Shown here: piece after piece, positions 1 through 10,079 of the stretch | Position numbering within the stretch: the stretch's first letter is position 1 | Layout of the letters: each line of letters opens with the position of its first letter | Origin: Microbispora triticiradicis | Lineage (GTDB): Bacteria; Actinomycetota; Actinomycetes; Streptosporangiales; Streptosporangiaceae | Direction: 5' to 3' | Length of the DNA: 64,000 bases | Assembly (NCBI GenBank): GCA_003260025.2 | Contig: QFZU02000007.1 | Span: forward strand, 1 to 64,000 | Translations under genes and position numbers: made by a program | Notes under the pieces: generated by a model | What the model was told of the DNA's origin: nothing | Database searches by the model: none | Seen by the model: only the letters and a program-made list of their open reading frames with translations

Positions 1-2707
1 GGCGGACGTCGAGGCCGCGGGCGGCCGGCCCGGACGCGGCCCCGCCCGCGACCCAGTGGCGGTCCGCGCGCAGGGGGTGGCCGGGCAGCGGGCGGAAGCC
101 GTTCCTCGGCAGCTCGGCGAATGGTTCGAGCCCCGCCACGTACGCCCTGGCCAGGGCTGCCGCGAAGTCCCCGGCGCCGCCCGCGTCCCGGCGCAGCGTG
201 GTCAGGACGGCGATCGGCCGGTCCCCTGCTCCGGTCCCGGTGGCGGTCTCAGAGGCGATCACAGGGTTGATCACGGGGGCGAGCACGGGGTGCGGGCTGA
301 TCTCGACGACGTGGGTGACGCCGTCCTCCAGGAGCGCGTTCATCGCGTCGGCGAACAGGACCGGGTCGCGCAGGTTGTCCGTCCAGTAGGCGGCGTCCAG
401 TTCGGCGCCCTCGACCCGCCGGCCCCGGACCGTCGACAGCATCGCGACGCGGCCCTCGCGCGGCCGCACCGGGGCGAGCGCGGTGAGCAGGTCCTCCCGC
501 AGGGGGTCCATCTGGGGGCTGTGTGAGGCGTAGTCGACGTTGACCAGCCTGCAGTACGTGCCCTCGGCCTCCAGGATCTCCTTCAGCGTGAGCACGGCCT
601 CCTGCTCGCCGGAGAGCACACAGGAGCGCGGCCCGTTGTGGACGGCCAGGGAGACGCTGTCCTCGAAGCCCGCGAGCGCCTCCACCGCCTCCTCCCGGGA
701 CAGATCGACGGCGAGCATCCTGCCCCGGCCCGAGGCACGGCGGGCGATGGCGCTGCGCCGCGCCATGACCAGGGCGGCGTCCTCGTAGGAGAGGATGCCC
801 GCGACGGTCGCCGCGGTGATCTCGCCCTGGCTGTGGCCGAGGACGACGTCGGGTTCGACCCCGCAGGCACGCCAGAGCTCGGCCAGCCCCAGCGACATGG
901 CCCACAGCGTGGGTTGCAGCATGTCGATGCGGGTCGTCCACTCCTCGCCGCCGGAGCCGGAGAAGACGCCGCGCGGGTCCCAGGACACGTGGGGACGGAG
1001 GGCCTCGGCGCACCGGTCGACGACCGCGGCGAACAGCGGGCTCTCGCGGTACAGCGACCGGCCCATGCCGCTCCACTGCGATCCCTGTCCCGGGAAGACG
1101 AAGGCGACACGCCCCCTTTCGACGGCCCTTCCCGTCACCCCGCTCTCCGGGTCGGCGGCGAGCGTCTCCAGGGCGGCGCGGAGCCGCCCGGCGTCGGGGG
1201 CGACACACGCGGCGCGGACCGGGAAGTGATCGCGCCTATGGGCGAGCCGGCCGGCGAGTTCGGCGATCCCGGTGACCTCCTCGCTTTCGGTGACCCCCTC
1301 GGGGACGAAGGACGTCATCCGGCCGGCCAGTTCGGCGAGGGCCCCGCTGTCCTTGGCGGAGAGGGGGACGACGGCGGGCAGACCGGTCGGAACGGCGCCC
1401 GCGGGGGTGGCTTCGGGGTGCGTGCCCGGGGGAGGCGGGGAGGACACGACGACATGGGCGTTCGTACCGCCCCAGCCGAACGAGCTGACCCCCAGGTGGA
1501 CCGGGCCGTCCGGCGCGAGTGCGAGCGGCTCACGCGCGACGCGCACCCCCAGCCCCTCGAAGTCGATGCCGGGGTTGAGCGTCCCGGCGTGCAGGCTCGG
1601 CGGGACGACCCGGTGCCGCAGCGCGAGCAGCAGCTTGAACAGGCCCGCCAGGCCCGCGCACGCCTCAAGGTGGCCGATGTTGGTCTTCACCGAGCCGATG
1701 TGGACCGGGTCGCCGGTGCGGCCGGCGCCGAGGACCCGCCCGATGGCGGTCGCCTCGATCGGGTCGCCGCGCCCGGTGCCGGTGCCGTGCGCCTCGATGT
1801 AGGCGGGGACGACGCCCTGCCGGTAGGCCTGCCGCAGCAGGTCCTCCTGCCCTTCGGGACTGGGGGTGACCAGGCTGTCGCCGCCGCCGTCGTTGTTGAC
1901 CACGGTGCGGACGACCACGCCGTGGACGCGGTCGCCGTCCGCCAGCGCCCGGTCGAGCGTCTTCACGTAGAGCGCGGCGACGCCTTCCCCGCGGACGAAG
2001 CCGTCCGCGCCGGCCGCGAAGGCCGCGCAGCGCCCCTGCGGGGAGAGCGCCCCGAAATGGGTGAGCCCGACGGTGACATGCGGGTCGAGCATGAGGTTCA
2101 CCCCGCCGACGATCGCGGCGTCGATCTCGCCCTGACGCAGGGCCTGCGCGGCGAGATGGAGCGCCACCAGCGAGGAGGAACACCCGGTCTCCACGGTCAT
2201 GCTGGGGCCGCGGAGCCTGAGGAAGTACGACAGGCGCGCGGCGATGACGTCCAGGGCGTTGCCCACCAGGCTGTGCGGGGTCGCATGGGCGCCCCGCCGG
2301 CCGCGGAGGAGTTCGTAGTCGTGCCAGGAGGCTCCGACGTAGACCCCGGTCCTGCTGCCCGCGAGGTCACTCGCGCGGACGCCCGCGTCCTCCAGGGTCC
2401 GCCAGCCCGTCTCCAGCAGGAGCCGCTGCTGGGGATCGATGTCGGCGGCCTCGCGCGGCGACACGCCGAAGAACGCCGCGTCGAAGCGGTCCACCCCGTC
2501 GATGAAGCCGCCCACCGCCTGGATCCGCCTGTCGGGATCGAGCGGCTGCGAGGCGTCCCAGCGGTCGGCGGGGACGGGTCCGATCGCGCTGTCCCCGTTC
2601 ATCAGCAGCCGCCACAGGCTCTCGGCGTCGGGGGCACCCGGGAAGCGGCCGGCCATTCCCACGATGGCGATCGGGCAGGTGAGGTCGTGGACCGTGTCGG
2701 CGTCCAT
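1..2707 (-). CDS. Type I polyketide synthase, KS-AT part (C-terminus outside window)
   Basis: Modular PKS reading leftward out of the window; about 902 residues are visible. The ketosynthase starts almost at the N-terminus (IAIVGMAGRFPG near residue 13), with no obvious N-terminal docking coil. The KS triad is complete: Cys176 in TGCSSSL, His307 in EAHGTGTG, His346 in NIGHLEA. The acyltransferase follows: FPGQGSQWSGMG, then GHSQGE with Ser626. YASH at 726-729 and the GHSQGE form are the usual signature of methylmalonyl-CoA selection, so a methyl-branched extender is predicted. The sequence ends in the post-AT linker, so reductive domains and the ACP are not visible. It is divergent from the NRPS at 2949 and probably part of one PKS/NRPS hybrid cluster. 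The ATG at 2707 is chosen because it directly precedes the KS. Confidence 0.93.
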   Translation of the reverse strand, partial: MDADTVHDLTCPIAIVGMAGRFPGAPDAESLWRLLMNGDSAIGPVPADRWDASQPLDPDRRIQAVGGFIDGVDRFDAAFFGVSPREAADIDPQQRLLLETGWRTLEDAGVRASDLAGSRTGVYVGASWHDYELLRGRRGAHATPHSLVGNALDVIAARLSYFLRLRGPSMTVETGCSSSLVALHLAAQALRQGEIDAAIVGGVNLMLDPHVTVGLTHFGALSPQGRCAAFAAGADGFVRGEGVAALYVKTLDRALADGDRVHGVVVRTVVNNDGGGDSLVTPSPEGQEDLLRQAYRQGVVPAYIEAHGTGTGRGDPIEATAIGRVLGAGRTGDPVHIGSVKTNIGHLEACAGLAGLFKLLLALRHRVVPPSLHAGTLNPGIDFEGLGVRVAREPLALAPDGPVHLGVSSFGWGGTNAHVVVSSPPPPGTHPEATPAGAVPTGLPAVVPLSAKDSGALAELAGRMTSFVPEGVTESEEVTGIAELAGRLAHRRDHFPVRAACVAPDAGRLRAALETLAADPESGVTGRAVERGRVAFVFPGQGSQWSGMGRSLYRESPLFAAVVDRCAEALRPHVSWDPRGVFSGSGGEEWTTRIDMLQPTLWAMSLGLAELWRACGVEPDVVLGHSQGEITAATVAGILSYEDAALVMARRSAIARRASGRGRMLAVDLSREEAVEALAGFEDSVSLAVHNGPRSCVLSGEQEAVLTLKEILEAEGTYCRLVNVDYASHSPQMDPLREDLLTALAPVRPREGRVAMLSTVRGRRVEGAELDAAYWTDNLRDPVLFADAMNALLEDGVTHVVEISPHPVLAPVINPVIASETATGTGAGDRPIAVLTTLRRDAGGAGDFAAALARAYVAGLEPFAELPRNGFRPLPGHPLRADRHWVAGGAASGPAARGLDVR

Positions 2708-2948
2708 GCGCTGCCTTTTCTGTTCCGAAGCTTCCGCTGACCTTTCCGGGCCGAAGCTGTTTCGGTGGCGCCTGCTCGCGGCGGTTCTTCCGCAGCCTAG
2801 GATCGTGAATTCGGGCGTCACAACCCTTGTTGAATTCGGGCCCACCCCCTACCCGGCCCCTAAGGGGGTTGTCCGTCGCGCCGGGCCGTTCCTAGGCTCC
2901 GTTTCCGGGAGTAACGGTCAACACCGCCACACCGTTTCTGGAGGTGCT
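2708..2948. promoter_or_regulatory. Divergent promoter region between PKS and NRPS
   Basis: This 241-base region must carry both promoters. It contains an 11-base direct repeat TGAATTCGGGC at 2806-2816 and 2831-2841, 25 bases apart start to start. It also holds a palindrome CCCCTAAGGGG at 2857-2867 and two CCTAGG hexamers near 2797 and 2893. Such repeats suggest a pathway regulator, but no regulator for this cluster lies inside the window. The NRPS ribosome binding site GGAGG is at 2940-2944. Confidence 0.5.
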
Positions 2949-5900
2949 GTGATCCCCTCCGCGCGATTACCCCTGACGCCATATCAGCGGGACGTCTGGG
3001 CGGCCGCCGCAGCCGCCGCGGACTCTCCGCAGTTCAACTGCCTCGTCCAGGAACGACTGACCGGCCCGGTCGACCTCGCGCTCCTGAGGTCCTGCCTGGC
3101 GCGCGCCGTGGCCGCCCACGCCGCTTTCCGGCTGCGGGTCGGCGAGCGGGACGGAACGGCCCACCAGTGGACCGAGGAGGGCATCCCCCCGATCGGCGTG
3201 GTCGACCTCTCCGCCGAGCCCGACCCCCGCGCCGCCTGCGACGCCTGGGCGGAGCGCTCGCTCGGCGTGGCCCTCCCGCTGACCGGCGGACCCCTCGCCG
3301 AGATCACCGTGCTCAGGGAGGCCGCCGACGCGGTGCACGTCGTGGTCAAGGCGCATCACATCGTCGCCGACGGCTTCGGGCTGAACCTCTTCGTCACCGG
3401 CGCCCTCGACGACTACGCCACCGGCGCCTCCGCCGGAATAAGCACGCCCTCCTATCTCGATTTCGCCGGCACGGCCGCCGGATACACCGGTTCGGCGGAG
3501 CACCGGAACGACCTCGAATTCTTCCGCCAGGCCCTCCGGGACGTTTCTCCCGCGCTTTTCACCAGGAAATCGACCGGCGGCAGGGCGCGTTTCGTTTTCG
3601 CCGTGGAAAAGGACGTCGTCGAGCGGCTCCGGCGGCGCGGTCAGCCCATGTTCCCGTTCCTGGCGGGCGTCTTCGCCGCCTACCTCGGCCGGGTTCACCG
3701 CGCCGGCGAGGTCGTTCTGGGCATTCCGCTGCTCAACCGCCGTACCGGCGACGAGATGCGGACCGTCGGGCACTTCGCCAACACCCTGCCGCTACGCGTG
3801 CCGGTCCACGCCGGGCAGACGATGCGCGCACTCTGCGCCGACGTCCAGGCCGCCGCCCGGGACCTGCAGCGGCACGAGCGGGCGGCGCTCGGCGACGTGC
3901 TGCGCGACCTGCGGAGAACCGGCCAGGAGCACCGGCGGCTCTTCGACGTCACCCTTTCCTATCTGACGCTGCCGAGGCGGACGAGCGTCGCCGGGCTGTC
4001 CCGTGAGACCACCGGTCTCGTGCCTGTACACGACGAGGACGCGCTCGCCGTCAGCGTCGTCCACTTCCGGGGCTCCGACGACGTCCAGGTCGCCCTCGAC
4101 TACGCCACGGACGTGTTCGACGAGGACCTGCCGATCACGGCGGTGGCGGCCCACCTCCAGGCGCTGCTGCGCCAGGCGGCCGACCGGCCCGACGACCCTC
4201 TGGCGGAGCTGTCCCTGCTCGGACCCCACGAGCGGGACTCCTGGCTGCGCGCGGCGAGCGGCCCCGACGTCCCCTACGCGAGTGATCGACCGCTGCACGC
4301 GCTCGTCGAGGAGCGGGCCGCCCGCACTCCGGACCGGATCGCCGTCCTCACCGCCGACGGCGGGCCCCCGCTGACCTACCGCGACCTGGACGAGCGGGCC
4401 GACCGGGTGGCCCGGCGCCTGCGCGCCGCCGGGGTGGGCACCGGCGACCGGGTGGCCGTCCTGCTCGAACGCGGCCCGGCGATGCTCGTGGCGATCCTCG
4501 GCGTGCTCAAGGCGGGCGGCGCCTACGTTCCCGTCGATCCCGGCCATCCGCGCGAGCGCATCGAGTTCCTGCTGGCCGACTGCGGCGCCGTCGTCGTCCT
4601 GGCCGCGCCCGGGACGACCGGCCTGCCCGCCCCCGTGCTGCGCGTGGACGACGCGGAGGACGCGCCGGAGGATTCCGCCGGTCCGCCGGTCGCCGGGCAC
4701 GACCTCGCGTACGTCATCTACACCTCGGGGTCCACCGGCAGGCCCAAGGGGGTCATGGTCGAGCATCACTCGGTGGTGAACCGGCTCGCCTGGATGCAGC
4801 GCGCCTACCCCATCGGCGCGGGCGACGTCATCCTGCAGAAGACGCCGATCTCGTTCGACGTGTCGGTGTGGGAGCTGTTCTGGTGGGCGATCGAGGGCGC
4901 GACTGTGGCGCTGCTCCCGCCGGGCGGCGAGAAGGACCCGCGGGCCATCCTGCACGCCATCGCGCGGCAGAAGGTCACGGTGCTGCACTTCGTCCCCTCG
5001 ATGCTCGGGCCCTTCCTCGACCTCCTGGAGTCGCCGGGGGCCGTGGAGGAGACCACGTCGCTGCGGTACGTCTTCTGCAGCGGCGAGGCCCTGCCGCCCT
5101 CGCGGGTGACGCAGTTCAACCGGGTCTTCGCCGCACGGCCCGGCGGGGCGCCCAGGCTCGTCAACCTCTACGGCCCCACCGAGGCCACCGTCGACGTCTC
5201 CTTCCACGACTGCCCGGCGGACCCGGGACGACCCGTGGACCGGGTCCCCATCGGCCGTCCGATCGACAACACCCGGCTGTACGTCCTGGGAGAGCGGGAC
5301 GAGCCGCAGCCGGACGGGGTGGCGGGCGAGCTGTGCGTCGGCGGGGTGGGCGTGGCGCGCGGCTACCTCGACCGCCCGGAGCTGACCGCGGAGAGGTTCG
5401 CCGACGACCCCTTCGGACCGGGACGGATGTACCGCACCGGCGACCTCGCGCGCAGGCTCGCCGACGGGTCGCTCGAATACCTCGGCCGGATCGACGACCA
5501 GGTGAAGATCCGTGGGAACCGCGTGGAGCTGGGCGAGGTGCGCGACCGGCTGTCGACGGCGCCGGGGGTCCGCGACGCGGTCGTCGTCGACCACACCTCG
5601 GAGGCGCGCGGGACGTTCCTCGTCGGCTACTACGCCGCCGACGCCGAGATCGATCACACCGTGCTCCGCGACCATCTGGCGCGGGCCCTGCCGGACTACA
5701 TGATCCCCGCCCACCTGGTCCGCATCGACCGCGTGCCGCTCACGCCCAACGGGAAGACGGACCGCCGCGCCCTGCCCGCTCCGCCCTCTCCCGGACAGGC
5801 GGCGCGCACCGCCCCGCGCACCCCGGTCGAGGCCGCCCTCGCCTCGATCTGGGCGCGGTTCCTCGGCGTGGACGACGTGGGGGTGGACGACGACTACTTC

Positions 5901-8900
5901 GCGCTGGGCGGCGACTCCCTGATCAGCCTGCGGATCCGCGCCGCGGCCGAACGACTCGGCATCCGTTTCTCGGTCACGGACCTGCTCAGGAACCCGACCG
6001 TCGCCGCGCTCGCCGCCCTCACGACCACGAGCGAGCCCGCCGACCCCGAGCCGGAGCCGTTCGCCCTCCTCGCGGAGCCGTACCGGAGGGGAGACGTCGT
6101 CGACGCCTATCCCCTCACCCGGTTGCAGCTCGGCCTGATCTACCACAGCACCACCGAGGAGCGCTCGGCCGTCTACCACGACGTGTTCCGCTACACCTTC
6201 CGCCTGGACTGGGACGAGGCCGCGTTCCGGCGGGCGTTCGACCGGCTCGTCGCCCGCCACCCGGTGCTCCGCTCGGCGTTCGACCTGGCGGGTGGTGACC
6301 GGCCCCTCCAGATCGTGCACCCCGTCGTCACCGGGGGCCTGGAGGTCGCCGACCTGCGGGGGCTCCCGGACGAGGCCGCCGAGGCCGAGGTGAGCGCGCA
6401 CGTCGAGGAACGGCGCTACCACCCGTACGACCTCACCCGGGCGCCGCTGTACCTCTTCCGGGTCCACGTCCGCGAGACCACCGTCGAGATGGTTCTCAGC
6501 TTCCACCACGCCCTCCTGGACGGCGGCAGCATGGCGGGGCTGCTCGGCGAGCTCCTCCAGGACTATCTCGACGCGCGGGGCGTCGGCTGGGGGCCGGTGG
6601 CCGACGACCCCCTTCCCTCGCCCGCGACCCACGTCCGCGACGAGCTGCGCGCGCTCGCCTCGGCCGAGGACCGGGCGTACTGGCGGCGCACTTTGGACGG
6701 CGCGGAGCCCGTCGACCTGGACACGCTCCGCGGCCGCGGGCCGACGGAGCCCTTCGTCCACCGCGTGGATCTGCCGGACGACATCGGGCGGCGGCTCGCG
6801 GACTTCGCCAGGGCGCACGCCGTGCCGGTGAAGTCCGTCCTGTTCGCCGCGCAGTGCCTGACGCTGCGGCTGTTCTCCGGCGCCGGCGACGTCACCACCG
6901 GCCTGATCGCGAATGGACGCCCTGAGCTGCCGGGCGGGGACCGCACGGCGGGCCTCTTCGTCAACACGCTGCCCCTCCGCGTCGACTGCGGCCCCGAATC
7001 CGAATCCGGTCCGCGCACCTGGCTCGACACGGTCCGCGAGGCGTTCCGGGCGGAGCGGGACGGCCACCGGCACCGCCACTATCCCCTCAGTGCGATCCAG
7101 GAGGACAACGGGGGCGGAGCCGTCGTGGAGACCGCCTTCAACTACATCCACTTCCACGTCCTGGCGCCGGTGCTCGGGCATCCCGCCGTCGACCTGCTCG
7201 CGGTGCGGACCTGGGAGGAGACCAACTTCAAACTCCTCGTCAACGCGGTGACGGAGCCGCTGGACGGGCGCGTCTGGCTCCGGCTGGACTGCGCCGGCGA
7301 GAGCGTGGGCGCCGAATGGGCCCCGATCTTCGGCCGGGCCTACGCCGGCATCCTCGGGCGCATCCTCGACCACCCCGGCGAGGAGGCGGACCTCGCCTTC
7401 CTCGCCCCGCCATGCCCTCCCGTCCGTACGGCGGGTCGGGAGGAGGGCTCCACGGTGGTGGCGCGCTTCGCCGCGCAGGCCGCCCGGACCCCCGACGCCC
7501 CGGCCGTGGTCCACAGCGATCGGGGGGACGGCGAGCGGTGCTGGTCCTACCGGGACCTCGACCGGACGGCGGACGTCGTGGCCCGGCGGCTGCTGGGCCT
7601 GGGGCTCCCGCCGGGCGCCCGGATCGGCATCGCGATGGACAGGTCCGCGGAGATGATCGCGGTGATCCTCGGGACCACCCGGTCGGGCGCCGCGTGCGTT
7701 CCGCTCGACCCGGGCTACCCGGCGGAGCGGCTGGCGGCGATGGTGCGGCAGGCGAGTCCCTTCCTGGTCGTCGCCCACGAGGCCCACGCGCACCTGGTGC
7801 CCGACGGCACGCGGGTGATCACCGTGGACGACCTTCTCACGGACGACGGCGGCCACGGCGTCCCGCCTGCCGTCGGCCCCGCGGACACCGCCTACGTCCT
7901 GTTCACCTCCGGCTCCACCGGCCGGCCCAAGGGCGTCGCCATGCCCCACCGCGCTCTGGACAACCTGGTGGACTGGCAGAACCGCCGGGCCAGCGGCGCC
8001 TGCGGGGGCAGGACGTTGCAGTACGCGCCGACGAGCTTCGACGTCTCCTTCCAGGAGATCTTCTCCACGCTCTGCTCGGGCGGCGCCCTCCACCTCGTCT
8101 CGGAGGCCCGGCGCCACGACATGCCCGGCCTGCTCCGGCTGCTCGACCGGGAGGGCATCGAACGGATCTTCATGCCGTACGTCGCCCTGCAGCAGCTGGC
8201 CCACGCCTCCGACGCCCTGGGGCTCGTCCCGAGGTCCCTGAAGGTCGTGGTCTCCTCCGGCGAGCAGCTGCGGGTCACGCCGGAGATCCGCCGGTTCTGC
8301 GCGCGGCTGCCCGGCGTCGTCCTGGAGAACCAGTACGGGCCGACCGAGTCGCACGTCGTCACCAGCTTCACCATGTCGGGCGACCCGGAGTCCTTCCCAA
8401 CGCTGCCCCCGATCGGCACCGCGATCGACGGGGCGACGGCGCGGGTCCTCGACGCCCGGCTGCGCCCCGTCCCGGTGGGCGTGAAGGGGGAGATCTACCT
8501 CGGCGGGGTGGTCCTCGCGGACGGCTACATCGGCTCCCCCGAGCTCACCGCGGAAAGGTTCGTCCGGGACGCTTCGGGCACCCGCCTGTACCGGACCGGC
8601 GACCTCGGCTACCTCCTCCCGTCCGGCGACATCGCCGGCACGGGCCGCGCCGACGACCAGGTGAAGGTGCGGGGCTTCCGGGTCGAACCCGCCGAGGTCG
8701 AGCACGCCCTCGCCGGGCTGTCGCTGCCGGGCGTGCGCGAGGTGGCGGTCGTCGCCAGGAGGAGGGAGGCCGACGCCTTCCTCGCCGCCTTCCTGGTGGG
8801 CGACGGCGAGCGGAGCGATCCCCGCGAGGTCAGGCGACGGCTGCGCGCGGTGCTGCCCGGCTACATGGTGCCCACGCACGTCACCTGGCTGGACGCGCTG

Positions 8901-10079
8901 CCGCTGACCGCCAGCGGCAAGCGGGACGACGCGGCGCTGCGCCGGATGCCGCTCGACGGCCCCGCGCCCGCGGACACCGCCACGCCGCCGCGCGACGCCC
9001 TGGAACGCGATCTCGCCGGCCTCGTCGCCGAGACGCTGGCCACGCCGGACCTGGGTGTCCACGACGACATCTTCGACGCCGGGGCCACGTCGCTCACCGC
9101 GATGCGGCTGATGGTGCTCATCGAGCAGCGGTACGGCACGGCCGTGCCGATGTCCGATCTCATCGCGGCCCCCACGGTCGCCGGGCTCGCCGAACGGCTG
9201 CGCGCCGGGGAGCGCGGCGGCTTCGATCCGCTGGTGCCGCTCCGCATCGGCGGGCGCCGCCCGCCGATCTATTTCGTGCACCCCATCGGCGGCAACGTCC
9301 TCTGTTACCGGCCGCTCGCCGGGCATCTGCCGGACGACCAGCCCTTCCACGCCCTGCAGGCGCCGGGCACCGCCCCCGGCACCGAGCCCTTGACCACGAT
9401 CCCCGACCTGGCCCGCACCTACGTCGAGGCGATCAGGCGGCGGCAGCCCCGCGGGCCGTACGTCATCGGCGGCTGGTCGTTCGGCGGGTTCGTCGCCGTG
9501 GAGATGGCCCGGCAGCTGCGCGCGGCGGGCGAGCGTGTCGAGCGTCTGGTGCTCCTCGACACGATCGCGCTGCGTCCCGACGCTCCCCGCGACGTCGGCG
9601 ACGGCACCCTGCTGACGTTCTTCTTCTGGGAGCTGCTCTGGCTCGACAGCGGAAGCGACACCCCGGTCGAGGCCATCGCGGAGCGGTGCGGCACGCAGGA
9701 GGAGATCTTCGCGCGCGTCGGGGAACTCGCCGAGCGCAACGGAATCCTGCCGCCCGGGAGCTCCGCCGCCGCCGTCCGCCGCCTCTACCAGGTCTTCCAG
9801 GCGAACTACCAGGCGATGCTCGACTATCGCCCGGGACTCCTGGACGTGGACCTGACCCTGCTCCACGCCGCCGAACCCCTGCCCGACGTGCTCAAGCCGC
9901 TGCACGCGGCCGTCGACAGCATGTACGACGACCCGACGAACGGGTGGCGGGCGCTGACCACGGGACGGGTCGAGGTGGTCGCCGTTCCCGGTGATCACCT
10001 CCAGGTGGTCGAGGAACCGTACGTCAAGCACGTCGCGGCCGCGCTCGCGGCGCTGACCCGACCTGACCAGGAGCGATGA
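2949..10079 (+). CDS. Two-module nonribosomal peptide synthetase C-A(Ser)-T-C-A-T-TE
   Basis: About 2376 residues. Start GTG 2949 follows GGAGG with 4-base spacing; an upstream in-frame extension would run into the PKS gene. C1 has HHIVADG at 136-142. A1 has TSGSTG at 592, and its pocket residues read D-V-W-H-F-S-L-V-D-K, the serine code also found in EntF. The carrier Ser of T1 is at 990. C2 has HHALLDG at 1186. A2 has TSGSTG at 1653 and pocket residues D-V-Q-F-V-S-Q-V-V-K; this most resembles proline-type codes (DVQ-xx-x-x-VVK) but differs at three positions, so its substrate is open. The T2 Ser is at 2048. The thioesterase has GWSFGG (Ser2177) and His2350. No epimerase or methyltransferase is seen. 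A leading C domain implies an acyl or peptidyl donor upstream, plausibly the PKS. The stop overlaps the start of the next gene. Confidence 0.95.
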   Translation: MIPSARLPLTPYQRDVWAAAAAAADSPQFNCLVQERLTGPVDLALLRSCLARAVAAHAAFRLRVGERDGTAHQWTEEGIPPIGVVDLSAEPDPRAACDAWAERSLGVALPLTGGPLAEITVLREAADAVHVVVKAHHIVADGFGLNLFVTGALDDYATGASAGISTPSYLDFAGTAAGYTGSAEHRNDLEFFRQALRDVSPALFTRKSTGGRARFVFAVEKDVVERLRRRGQPMFPFLAGVFAAYLGRVHRAGEVVLGIPLLNRRTGDEMRTVGHFANTLPLRVPVHAGQTMRALCADVQAAARDLQRHERAALGDVLRDLRRTGQEHRRLFDVTLSYLTLPRRTSVAGLSRETTGLVPVHDEDALAVSVVHFRGSDDVQVALDYATDVFDEDLPITAVAAHLQALLRQAADRPDDPLAELSLLGPHERDSWLRAASGPDVPYASDRPLHALVEERAARTPDRIAVLTADGGPPLTYRDLDERADRVARRLRAAGVGTGDRVAVLLERGPAMLVAILGVLKAGGAYVPVDPGHPRERIEFLLADCGAVVVLAAPGTTGLPAPVLRVDDAEDAPEDSAGPPVAGHDLAYVIYTSGSTGRPKGVMVEHHSVVNRLAWMQRAYPIGAGDVILQKTPISFDVSVWELFWWAIEGATVALLPPGGEKDPRAILHAIARQKVTVLHFVPSMLGPFLDLLESPGAVEETTSLRYVFCSGEALPPSRVTQFNRVFAARPGGAPRLVNLYGPTEATVDVSFHDCPADPGRPVDRVPIGRPIDNTRLYVLGERDEPQPDGVAGELCVGGVGVARGYLDRPELTAERFADDPFGPGRMYRTGDLARRLADGSLEYLGRIDDQVKIRGNRVELGEVRDRLSTAPGVRDAVVVDHTSEARGTFLVGYYAADAEIDHTVLRDHLARALPDYMIPAHLVRIDRVPLTPNGKTDRRALPAPPSPGQAARTAPRTPVEAALASIWARFLGVDDVGVDDDYFALGGDSLISLRIRAAAERLGIRFSVTDLLRNPTVAALAALTTTSEPADPEPEPFALLAEPYRRGDVVDAYPLTRLQLGLIYHSTTEERSAVYHDVFRYTFRLDWDEAAFRRAFDRLVARHPVLRSAFDLAGGDRPLQIVHPVVTGGLEVADLRGLPDEAAEAEVSAHVEERRYHPYDLTRAPLYLFRVHVRETTVEMVLSFHHALLDGGSMAGLLGELLQDYLDARGVGWGPVADDPLPSPATHVRDELRALASAEDRAYWRRTLDGAEPVDLDTLRGRGPTEPFVHRVDLPDDIGRRLADFARAHAVPVKSVLFAAQCLTLRLFSGAGDVTTGLIANGRPELPGGDRTAGLFVNTLPLRVDCGPESESGPRTWLDTVREAFRAERDGHRHRHYPLSAIQEDNGGGAVVETAFNYIHFHVLAPVLGHPAVDLLAVRTWEETNFKLLVNAVTEPLDGRVWLRLDCAGESVGAEWAPIFGRAYAGILGRILDHPGEEADLAFLAPPCPPVRTAGREEGSTVVARFAAQAARTPDAPAVVHSDRGDGERCWSYRDLDRTADVVARRLLGLGLPPGARIGIAMDRSAEMIAVILGTTRSGAACVPLDPGYPAERLAAMVRQASPFLVVAHEAHAHLVPDGTRVITVDDLLTDDGGHGVPPAVGPADTAYVLFTSGSTGRPKGVAMPHRALDNLVDWQNRRASGACGGRTLQYAPTSFDVSFQEIFSTLCSGGALHLVSEARRHDMPGLLRLLDREGIERIFMPYVALQQLAHASDALGLVPRSLKVVVSSGEQLRVTPEIRRFCARLPGVVLENQYGPTESHVVTSFTMSGDPESFPTLPPIGTAIDGATARVLDARLRPVPVGVKGEIYLGGVVLADGYIGSPELTAERFVRDASGTRLYRTGDLGYLLPSGDIAGTGRADDQVKVRGFRVEPAEVEHALAGLSLPGVREVAVVARRREADAFLAAFLVGDGERSDPREVRRRLRAVLPGYMVPTHVTWLDALPLTASGKRDDAALRRMPLDGPAPADTATPPRDALERDLAGLVAETLATPDLGVHDDIFDAGATSLTAMRLMVLIEQRYGTAVPMSDLIAAPTVAGLAERLRAGERGGFDPLVPLRIGGRRPPIYFVHPIGGNVLCYRPLAGHLPDDQPFHALQAPGTAPGTEPLTTIPDLARTYVEAIRRRQPRGPYVIGGWSFGGFVAVEMARQLRAAGERVERLVLLDTIALRPDAPRDVGDGTLLTFFFWELLWLDSGSDTPVEAIAERCGTQEEIFARVGELAERNGILPPGSSAAAVRRLYQVFQANYQAMLDYRPGLLDVDLTLLHAAEPLPDVLKPLHAAVDSMYDDPTNGWRALTTGRVEVVAVPGDHLQVVEEPYVKHVAAALAALTRPDQER

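Noticed and set aside
638-2740. A 700-residue plus-strand frame opposite the PKS
   Set aside because: The minus strand carries an intact KS and AT with all catalytic residues; the plus-strand product is compositionally biased and motif-free.
3792-10031. A 2079-residue open frame on the minus strand across the NRPS
   Set aside because: It is antisense to the NRPS, whose motifs are continuous on the plus strand. The antisense product is low-complexity Arg/Gly/Val with no domain; it is a by-product of GC-rich codon use.
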